This document shows, piece by piece, positions 58,166 to 64,000 of a DNA stretch of 64,000 nucleotides; positions within the stretch are counted from its first letter, which is position 1; every line of letters begins with the position of its first letter. The position numbers and the translations under genes are program-made. Source of the stretch: Streptomyces caniscabiei (GTDB taxonomy: Bacteria > Actinomycetota > Actinomycetes > Streptomycetales > Streptomycetaceae); contig NZ_JABXWI010000002.1 in NCBI RefSeq assembly GCF_014930365.1, positions 558,001 through 622,000 on the forward strand, read 5' to 3'. Under the pieces are notes generated by a model. The model saw only the letters and a program-made list of their open reading frames with translations, ran no database searches and was not told the origin of the DNA.

Positions 58166-58831
58166 ATGACCAGCGTCGAAGAACCGGCACGACAGAACGG
58201 GCGCATCCGTGACGCCGCCCGCACCAGGGCCGAGATCCTCGACGTCGCGACCAAGGAGTTCGCCCGTTCCGGGTTCGCCGGGGCCCGGGTCGACGAGATC
58301 GCCGCCCGGACCCGCACCACGAAGCGGATGATCTACTACTACTTCGGCGGCAAGGAGAAGCTGTTCACCGCCGTGCTGGAGCGGGCGTACTCCGTGATCC
58401 GGCAGACCGAGCAGGAGCTGGACGTCGAGCACCTGGACCCCGTGGCGGCCATCCGCCGGCTCGCCGAGGTGACGTTCGACCACCATGAGGCGCACCCCGA
58501 CTTCATCCGCCTGGTCAGCATCGAGAACATCCACGAGGCCGAGCACATCGCCTCCTCCGAGATGCTCGCCACCATCGGCTCGCCCGCGCTGGACGTGATC
58601 CGCCGGATCCTGGAGTCGGGCCAGGAGTCGGGCCTGTTCACCGCCGACGTCGACGCCGTCGACCTGCACGCGATGATCAGCGCGTTCTGCTTCTTCCGGG
58701 TGGCCAACCGGCACACCTTCGGCGCCCTCTTCGGCCGTGACCTCATCGACGCCGGACGGCGGGACCACTACCGCCAGATGCTCGGCGACATGGTGATCGC
58801 CTATCTGACGGCGGACCGCGCGGCGGACTGA
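58166..58831 (+). CDS. TetR-family regulator of quinate/shikimate genes
   Basis: 221-aa repressor. HTH 'ILDVATKEFARSGFAGARVD' and 'EIAARTRTTKRMIYYYFGGK' near the N-terminus. The remaining helical ligand-binding domain is of the longer TetR_C type ('LAEVTFDHHEAHPDFIRLVS', 'SSEMLATIGSPALDVIRRIL'). GAAGGAA precedes the ATG. It lies between the divergent catabolic operon and the transporter gene, and both gaps share a half-site, so it probably controls both. Likely inducer: a pathway intermediate (inference). Confidence 0.88.
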   Translation: MTSVEEPARQNGRIRDAARTRAEILDVATKEFARSGFAGARVDEIAARTRTTKRMIYYYFGGKEKLFTAVLERAYSVIRQTEQELDVEHLDPVAAIRRLAEVTFDHHEAHPDFIRLVSIENIHEAEHIASSEMLATIGSPALDVIRRILESGQESGLFTADVDAVDLHAMISAFCFFRVANRHTFGALFGRDLIDAGRRDHYRQMLGDMVIAYLTADRAAD

Positions 58832-58894
58832 GCCGCCGGGCGGGGCGCACGGTCTCGGTCGGGTCTCGGCCGGAAGTTCCTCCCGCGGCGCCTC

Positions 58895-58959
58895 TTGACA
58901 CCCGGGAAACGTCGGCGCAACATCCGTAGCCAACCGCTACTAACTATCCAGTGCGTTAA
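58895..58959 (+). promoter_or_regulatory. Promoter and second TetR half-site before the transporter gene
   Basis: TTGACA (58895-58900) with a weak -10 (CAACAT, 58918-58923), followed by CTAACTATCC-AGTGCGTTAA (58940-58959), whose right arm matches the operator at 58055-58078 in 8 of 10 bases. The remaining 140 bp to the gene is C-rich with no further signal seen. Confidence 0.45.
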
Positions 58960-59098
58960 TTAGCCCGGGTAGCGCCCGGCACGGCCGCCCCGCCACCCCA
59001 GGGACCGGCCCCCTCCCCCCTGTGATTCGCCCCGCCCCGCCTTGCCTTCCTCCGCTTCGCCCCCCTCTCATGGGGAGATCCCTCGAAGGAGCCACGCC

Positions 59099-60439
59099 GT
59101 GTCCGTCCCCGCCGCACCTCCCGGCCAGCCCAAGAAGGCCGCCACGGCCGCCTGGATCGGCAGCGCCCTGGAGTACTACGACTTCTTCATCTACGGCAGC
59201 GCCGCCGCCCTGATCTTCCCGACGGTCTTCTTCGACGAGTCCGACCCGGCCACCGCGACCCTGCTCTCGCTGGCCACCTTCGGTGTCGCCTACGCGGCGC
59301 GGCCGATCGGCGCGCTGTTCCTCGGGCACTACGGCGACCGAGTGGGCCGCAAGAAGATCATGGTCTTCACACTGATCCTGATGGGCCTGTCGACGTTCCT
59401 GATCGGCTGCCTGCCCACCCGCGACCAGGTCGGCACCCTCGCCCCGGTCCTCCTGGTGCTCTGCCGTGTCCTGCAAGGCATATCGGCGGCCGGTGAGCAG
59501 GCCAGCGCGAACTCCATGACGCTGGAGCACGCGCCGTCGGACCGGCGCGGGTTCTTCACCAGCTTCACCCTGAGCGGCACCCAGGGCGGGCAGCTGCTCG
59601 CCACCCTGGTCTTCATCCCGATCGCCGCGCTCCCCGAGGACCAGTTGCTCTCCTGGGGCTGGCGCGTCCCGTTCTGGATGAGCATCGCCGTCGCCGTCGT
59701 CGGCTACGTCATCCGGCGCACCCTGGACGAGACCCCGGCCTTCACCCAGCAGACCGAGTCCGAGGGCGTCGCCAAGCTGCCACTGGCCGTCCTGCTGCGC
59801 GAGCACTGGGCGGACGTGCTCCGGGTGATCGCGGGCGCCCTGGTCGCCTCGGTCTCCACGATCTTCACCGTGTGGGCGCTGGCGTACGGCACGAGCGACT
59901 CGGTCGGCCTGTCCCGTTCGTCGATGCTGTGGGTGGGCGCGCTCGCCAACCTGGTCGCGCTCACCGCGATCCCGCTGTGGGCCACGCTCTCCGACCGCAT
60001 CGGCCGCCGCCCGGTGTTCCTGATCGGTTCGGCCGGCAGCGCGGTGCTGATGTTCGTCTACCTGTGGGCGATCTCCACCGGCGCCTACCCGCTCGTCCTG
60101 ATCCTCGGCATCGTCACCTTCGGTGTCGTCTACAGCGCCGCGAACGGCATCTGGCCCTCCTTCTACGGCGAGATGTTCTCCACCCGGGTCCGGCTGTCCG
60201 GCATGGCCATCGGCACCCAGATCGGCTTCGCCGTCGCCGGTTTCGCCGTCACCTTCGCCGCGCAGATCGCCGGCCCGGACGGTGACGACTGGTTCGCGGT
60301 CGCCCTGTTCACGGCGGCCCTGTGCGTCCCGCCGGTCATCGCCGCGCTCACCGCCCGCGAGACCCACCGGATCCCGACGGAACTCCTCGGCACCCGCGCC
60401 CCGCGCGAGAAGAACGACCGGGAGCGCGTCGCGGCCTGA
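59099..60439 (+). CDS. MFS transporter, metabolite:H+ symporter (ShiA-like)
   Basis: 446-aa twelve-helix importer of the MHS family. Diagnostic 'AAWIGSALEYYDFFIYGSAA' in helix 1 and 'ARPIGALFLGHYGDRVGRKK' in loop 2-3, with a second copy at 'ATLSDRIGRRPVFLIG'. 'LCRVLQGISAAGEQASANSM' is the usual helix 4-5 motif. Members take up shikimate, proline-betaine, citrate or aromatic acids; the neighbours point to shikimate or quinate. The GTG at 59099 has GAAGGAG. An upstream in-frame start at 59042 would add a Ser/Pro leader before helix 1. Confidence 0.9.
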   Translation: MSVPAAPPGQPKKAATAAWIGSALEYYDFFIYGSAAALIFPTVFFDESDPATATLLSLATFGVAYAARPIGALFLGHYGDRVGRKKIMVFTLILMGLSTFLIGCLPTRDQVGTLAPVLLVLCRVLQGISAAGEQASANSMTLEHAPSDRRGFFTSFTLSGTQGGQLLATLVFIPIAALPEDQLLSWGWRVPFWMSIAVAVVGYVIRRTLDETPAFTQQTESEGVAKLPLAVLLREHWADVLRVIAGALVASVSTIFTVWALAYGTSDSVGLSRSSMLWVGALANLVALTAIPLWATLSDRIGRRPVFLIGSAGSAVLMFVYLWAISTGAYPLVLILGIVTFGVVYSAANGIWPSFYGEMFSTRVRLSGMAIGTQIGFAVAGFAVTFAAQIAGPDGDDWFAVALFTAALCVPPVIAALTARETHRIPTELLGTRAPREKNDRERVAA

Positions 60440-60460
60440 GCCACGGCCCGGTACCGCCCC

Positions 60461-60497
60461 GAGTCCCCGGGCGCCCCGCGAGGGGGCCCGGGGACTC
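60461..60497 (+). terminator. Intrinsic terminator of the transporter gene
   Basis: Perfect 12-bp outer stem (GAGTCCCCGGGC with GCCCGGGGACTC), extended inside by CCCC/GGGG after one mismatch, 22 bp past the stop. Confidence 0.8.
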
Positions 60498-60605
60498 CCG
60501 CGTGGAGCCGGAGGCGTGTGCACCCCCCTGCGAAGGCGCGGGCGGCTCGGCGGGATGATGATCGCACCGCCGCGACCACGCGGCACCACACCGCAGGGGG
60601 ACGAT

Positions 60606-61184
60606 GTGAAGCGCGGCGAGGACCCTTACAAAGCCACCCCGCCTCCATGGCAGGGATGGCCCCCGGCCGAGACGAGCCGACGGCGCCGGCGGATCGTCCC
60701 GCTCGTCCCGCTCGTCGGCGCGGCGGGGTGCGGCCTGCTGGTCCTGCTCGGGATCGGCCTGTCCTTCGGGCTGGTCATCCTGAGTGGTCTCGCGCTCCCC
60801 GTACCCGGCGGCAAACCCCTGACCATGAGCACGGCCGGGATCACGGGCACGTGGGTGGACGAGGGGGGCGGGCGTCTGGTGCTGAAGGAGGACGGGACGT
60901 TCACCTCGACCGAGATCTGCGGCGACTTCGACGACAACGACGACGACGGCTTCGACGACGTCCTCGCCCCGAACCCCGGCACAGGCACGTGGGAACGGGA
61001 CACCCGCAACGGCGTCGGCACGGACGACCCCGTCTCGACGGTCCACCTCACGTTCACGCCGAGCGGGGTACGGGGCACGTACGAGACGCGGGGCACGAAG
61101 AAGAACCCCAACCTGTGGACGTACATCGGCGACCCCGACGAGAAGAGACTGTGCATGCTCGAACGCGCGGAGACCTCCGGCTGA
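60606..61184 (+). CDS. Membrane-anchored hypothetical protein
   Basis: 192-aa protein: a Pro/Arg-rich cytosolic start ('PPPWQGWPPAETSRRRRRIV'), one membrane helix ('GCGLLVLLGIGLSFGLVILS'), and an external beta domain ('GITGTWVDEGGGRLVLKEDG'). This is the lipocalin-like 'GTW... G.L.L..DGTF' pattern seen in many Streptomyces envelope proteins. An acidic insert 'CGDFDDNDDDGFDD' could bind Ca2+. The GTG start has AGGGGGA; an in-frame ATG at 60555 is possible. Function unknown. Confidence 0.68.
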   Translation: MKRGEDPYKATPPPWQGWPPAETSRRRRRIVPLVPLVGAAGCGLLVLLGIGLSFGLVILSGLALPVPGGKPLTMSTAGITGTWVDEGGGRLVLKEDGTFTSTEICGDFDDNDDDGFDDVLAPNPGTGTWERDTRNGVGTDDPVSTVHLTFTPSGVRGTYETRGTKKNPNLWTYIGDPDEKRLCMLERAETSG

Positions 61185-61228
61185 GGTACCCGGCGGTGCC
61201 GGCCGACCGACGCCGGTCGGCGGCGTGC

Positions 61229-62353
61229 TCAGCCCCAGTGCAGGACCCGCAGACGGTGCGGTGCCGCCGGATCCCGGTCGACGACCTGGACCGGCGCCTC
61301 GGCCCACTGCCACACACCGACGCCCGGCACCCGGGAGAAGCGGATCCGGCCACGTGTCCCCTCGACCGTGACATGCGGCCAGGACGCGGCGATGCCCGCC
61401 CGGTCGGTGCCGTGCGTGCGCATGGCCTCGGCGAGGACCGCGACCGTGTCGTAGCCCTCGAAGGCGACGAAGGAGGGCGCTTCGCCCAGCCGATCGGCGA
61501 GGGCCGTCCCGACCCGTGAGCCGAGGGGACCGAGCCGGTCGGAGTCGTAGCTGAGGAACGGCACTCCGGCCCCGTCGTCCCCCAGCGACGTCACCCAACT
61601 GGCAAGCTCCGGTTGCCCGGCCGGAGCGCCGATCAACACCTCGGCGAGCCGGCGGTCACGGCGGACGGCCCGGACGATCGGCACCGCCGGGTGCGGGTGG
61701 CCGACCAGCAGGAGCAGGGCCGTCGCGCGCCGGTCGGCGAGCGCGTCGCACACGTCGGCGGGGGTGAGCGCGCCGCCGTCGATCTCGTCGACGGTGCCGC
61801 CGTACGCGGCGAGGTGGTCCCGCAGGATGCGGGTCCCGGCGGTCCAGTAGACGCTCGGCTGGGTGACCACGGCGATACGGCGGTGGCCCGCGCCGAGGAG
61901 GTGGTCCGCGTAGATCCGCCAGCCCCGGGACTGCGGCGGGGAGAGGCGTGCGACGCGGTCCGTCGGCCGGTCGGTGAGGGTGTCGAGGACCGCGGAGGAG
62001 CAGAGGTACGGCAGGCCGAGGGCGTCGGCCCGGCCGGCGACCGTGCGGGCGACGACGCTGTGGTACTCCCCGGCCAGGGCGGCCACCCCGAGGTGTGCCA
62101 GTTCGTCCACGGCCGCCGAGGCCCGCAGCGGGTCGGCGGCGGTGTCCCTGACCACCAGTTCGAGCGGCCGCCCGGCGACACCGCCGGCGTCGTTGACCTC
62201 CGCCACGCCCAGGTCGAGACCGGCGACAAGATGCCGGCCCGCCTCGGCCCAGCCGGGCCGCGTCAGGGGGGCGAGGGCGCCGATCAGGACCGGTCCGCCG
62301 GTGTCGTCCGTGTGCCGGTCCGGGCCGGGCTCGCCTGTGATCATGCCGGACAT
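61229..62353 (-). CDS. Periplasmic-binding-fold (Peripla_BP_6) protein without signal peptide
   Basis: 374-aa protein with the Leu/Ile/Val-binding fold: 'VLIGALAPLTRPGWAEAGRH', 'LDLGVAEVNDAGGVAGRPLE', 'VVRDTAADPLRASAAVDEL' (domain 1), 'HRRIAVVTQPSVYWTAGTRI' and 'SFVAFEGYDTVAVLAEAM' (domain 2). The predicted N-terminus, MSGMITGEPGPDRHTDD, has no signal sequence or lipobox, and no ABC permease or ATPase is nearby. It could be a cytoplasmic ligand sensor. Start uncertain (62353 or 62344). It is divergent from the TetR/efflux pair across a palindromic operator region, so it may share their regulation. Confidence 0.75.
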   Translation of the reverse strand: MSGMITGEPGPDRHTDDTGGPVLIGALAPLTRPGWAEAGRHLVAGLDLGVAEVNDAGGVAGRPLELVVRDTAADPLRASAAVDELAHLGVAALAGEYHSVVARTVAGRADALGLPYLCSSAVLDTLTDRPTDRVARLSPPQSRGWRIYADHLLGAGHRRIAVVTQPSVYWTAGTRILRDHLAAYGGTVDEIDGGALTPADVCDALADRRATALLLLVGHPHPAVPIVRAVRRDRRLAEVLIGAPAGQPELASWVTSLGDDGAGVPFLSYDSDRLGPLGSRVGTALADRLGEAPSFVAFEGYDTVAVLAEAMRTHGTDRAGIAASWPHVTVEGTRGRIRFSRVPGVGVWQWAEAPVQVVDRDPAAPHRLRVLHWG

Positions 62354-62392
62354 TGCAGCCGCGGCCGCCGCGGCGGGCAACCGAATATCGCG

Positions 62393-62453
62393 GTAGACAC
62401 TGTCTACCAGGGCGGGTAGACACTGTCTACTCGCCCTGGTAGACAGTGCCCAT
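62393..62453. promoter_or_regulatory. TetR operator cluster: 51-bp near-perfect palindrome
   Basis: GTAGACACTGTCTAC occurs at 62393-62407 and 62416-62430, and a half-copy (GTAGACAGTG) at 62439-62448, a strict 23-bp period. The middle copy centres a larger dyad, 62398-62448, whose 25-bp arms match at 24 positions. It lies in the 98-bp divergent gap and ends three bases before the TetR ATG, so binding would shut off both genes. Confidence 0.82.
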
Positions 62454-63030
62454 GAACGAACGCAACACGGGGCTGCGGTCCCGACTGATCGACGTCGGGG
62501 TCGAGTTGGTGACGGCGGAGGGGGTGCAGGCCCTGTCGCTGCGGGAGATCGCACGGCGGGCCGGGGTGTCGCACGGGGCGCCGCGCCGCTACTTCCCGAC
62601 GCACCTGGAACTGCTGTCGGCCATCGCGCGCCGGGGGTTCGAGGAGCTGGCGGGCCGGGGGGTCGCGGCGCTCGGGGACGGCACGGCGGGCCCGCGGGAG
62701 CAGATCGCGACGCTGGGGCGCGTGTACCTGGACTTCGCGCTCACCAACCGGGGCATGCACGAGCTGATGTTCCGTCACGACCTGCTGGAGAGCAACGAAC
62801 TGGGGTTGCGTGACGCCAGTCTCCCGATGTTCACGCTGCTGGAGGAGCTCGTCGGGCGGGCCCGGCCCGACGCCGACGCCCGGCTCGTCGCGGGCGCGCT
62901 GCTGGCGAACCTCTACGGCATCGCCCAGCTGTGGACCTGGGGCAGCCTCCAACTCATGACCGGCGCCGGCGACTTCACCCCGTTGCTGCGCACCGCGCTG
63001 GACGCGCATCTGGGGAGCGAGCGCCGATGA
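62452..63030 (+). CDS. TetR-family regulator of the adjacent efflux gene
   Basis: 192-aa repressor. HTH 'ALSLREIARRAGVSHGAPRR' followed by 'YFPTHLELLSAIARRG', then the TetR_C_33-like domain ('YLDFALTNRGMHELMFRHDL', 'LVAGALLANLYGIAQLWTW'). No ribosome site precedes the ATG and the operator runs up to it, suggesting a leaderless or poorly translated message. Its stop overlaps the transporter start (ATGA): the usual repressor-pump operon. Confidence 0.88.
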   Translation: MNERNTGLRSRLIDVGVELVTAEGVQALSLREIARRAGVSHGAPRRYFPTHLELLSAIARRGFEELAGRGVAALGDGTAGPREQIATLGRVYLDFALTNRGMHELMFRHDLLESNELGLRDASLPMFTLLEELVGRARPDADARLVAGALLANLYGIAQLWTWGSLQLMTGAGDFTPLLRTALDAHLGSERR

Positions 63031-64000
63031 CGGCGCCCACGACGGAGGCCGGGGTCGACCGGCACGAGCCCGCGTCCGCGTCGCACCGCCGCGTCACCCT
63101 CGCGTGCAGTGTGCTCGGTGCCGTGCTGGTCGCACTCGACGGCACGGTGCTGACGATCGCCCAACCGTCCCTGCGGCGCGACCTGGACGCCTCCCTCACC
63201 GAGGTGCAGTGGACCAGCACCGGGTATCTGATCGCGGTGGCCGGGCTGTTGGTGTTCGCGGGGCGGCTGGGCGACCGGTTCGGGCATCGACGGGTGTTCG
63301 CCTGGGGGGTGTTGGGGTTCGGTGCGGCCTCCGCCGGGATCGGGTTCGCGCCCGGTGTGGGCTGGGTGATCGGGCTGCGGGTCGTCCAGGGCGTCTTCGG
63401 CGCGCTGCTCCAGCCCGCCACCCTCGGGATGCTGCGGGCCGCGTTCCCGCCCGAGCGGCTGGCGATGCCCATCGCGCTGCGGACCAGCGCCATCGGGGTG
63501 GCGGTGGCGGCCGGCCCGCTGGTCGGCGGTGTGCTCGTGGACCGGCTGGGCTGGCGGGCGGTGTTCTTCCTCAACGTCGTACCGGCGCTGGTCATGGGCC
63601 TGCTGGCGCTGGCGGCCCGTGCCCCGCTCGCACGGGGCACGACACGGGCGGAGCGCTCCCGGCTCGGCCTGCCCGGCGCGGCGCTGCTCGCGGTCGCCCT
63701 CGCGGCCCTCGTGCACACCCTGGTCGGGGTGCCGGAGCACGGCTGGACGGCCGCCGGCGTGCTCGGTCTGTCGGTCGCCGTCGGCGCGACCGCCCTCCTG
63801 GTCCGCCATGAGCGGCGCACCCCGGATCCCCTGCTGCCGGCCGGCGTGCTGGGCTCAGGGCCCGTGCGCGCGGCGCTCGGGGTGCTGGTGGCAGCCTCCG
63901 CGGCGATGCTGGGCGCGCTCTTCGTGTGCAGCTTCGTCCTCCAGGACGCGCTGGGCATGGATCCGCTGCGCACCAGCCTCGTCGCGCTGCCCGGCGGGGT
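63027..64000 (+). CDS. MFS drug-efflux transporter, DHA2 (EmrB/QacA) type, truncated by window end
   Basis: First 324 codons of a 14-helix-type exporter. 'GAVLVALDGTVLTIAQPSL' carries motif D1 (LDxTVxxxAxP), 'GRLGDRFGHRRVFAWG' is motif A, 'LRVVQGVFGALLQPATLGML' is motif B, and 'AVAAGPLVGGVLVDRLGWRA' followed by 'VFFLNVVPALV' is motif C, which marks antiporters. It probably exports a toxic compound that also induces the TetR protein. The 3' end is outside the window. Confidence 0.9.
   Translation, partial: MTAPTTEAGVDRHEPASASHRRVTLACSVLGAVLVALDGTVLTIAQPSLRRDLDASLTEVQWTSTGYLIAVAGLLVFAGRLGDRFGHRRVFAWGVLGFGAASAGIGFAPGVGWVIGLRVVQGVFGALLQPATLGMLRAAFPPERLAMPIALRTSAIGVAVAAGPLVGGVLVDRLGWRAVFFLNVVPALVMGLLALAARAPLARGTTRAERSRLGLPGAALLAVALAALVHTLVGVPEHGWTAAGVLGLSVAVGATALLVRHERRTPDPLLPAGVLGSGPVRAALGVLVAASAAMLGALFVCSFVLQDALGMDPLRTSLVALPGG

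Overview
The window is typical of a Streptomyces chromosome. G+C is very high, codons end almost always in G or C, many neighbouring genes overlap by 4 bp (ATGA/GTGA), GTG starts are common, many long spurious frames run opposite real genes, and the families present (XRE/ImmA pairs, MAB_1171c-like membrane proteins, Tat-exported hydrolases, PQQ-repeat Ser/Thr kinases) are usual for the genus. I count about 52 protein genes and saw no tRNA, rRNA, CRISPR array, phage or insertion sequence. The last gene runs off the right end. All functional calls come from motif reading and recalled family knowledge; no database search was run.

Layout. (1) 118-3450: a four-gene ABC importer of the NMT1/SsuABC type. 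(2) 3503-8710: a ligand-binding protein of the MmyB type that lacks its DNA-binding domain, divergent from an XRE regulator / ImmA-IrrE protease / membrane protein / FAD oxidoreductase operon, with a 22-bp palindrome between the two. (3) 8768-11311: a translationally coupled metallophosphoesterase - phosphopantetheinyl transferase - polyprenyl synthase operon, then a lone ATP-grasp gene. (4) 12884-30216: a large sugar-use locus. It has a DeoR regulator with GH4 and GH38 enzymes on one strand, and on the other a PfkB kinase, an ABC sugar importer, three unrelated phosphoesterases (two Tat-exported) and a GH2 beta-galactosidase. (5) 30522-35931: genes for CoA-dependent, non-beta-oxidative side-chain shortening of hydroxycinnamates, matching couLMNO with a divergent MarR (couR-like) regulator, then an IclR regulator. 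(6) 36053-42448: serine hydrolase, PQQ-domain protein kinase, secreted GH16 glucanase behind a LacI-type operator, and an AraC regulator. (7) 42583-48160: pentose-phosphate operon tkt-zwf-opcA-gnd, without a transaldolase gene. (8) 48197-55235: a phosphotransferase, then a striking gene fusing a catalase-like (allene-oxide-synthase type) haem domain to a fatty-acid alpha-dioxygenase, followed by a nitroreductase-like gene and a membrane protein. (9) 55264-60439: quinate/shikimate catabolism (dehydroshikimate dehydratase, shikimate dehydrogenase, TetR, MHS-type transporter). (10) 60606-64000: a small membrane protein, a signal-less periplasmic-binding-fold protein, and a TetR/MFS efflux pair controlled by a 51-bp palindrome.

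The parts work together mainly as nutrient acquisition: sugars and phosphorylated glycosides (4), lignin-derived aromatics (5 and 9, both expected to feed protocatechuate-type ring cleavage elsewhere), beta-glucan (6), and NADPH supply (7). The best candidate for an undescribed system is region 8. The fused enzyme carries complete catalytic residues for making a fatty-acid hydroperoxide and a second haem domain of the kind that rearranges hydroperoxides, next to a likely flavin reductase. Region 4 (three phosphoesterase folds in one glycan locus) is the second candidate.
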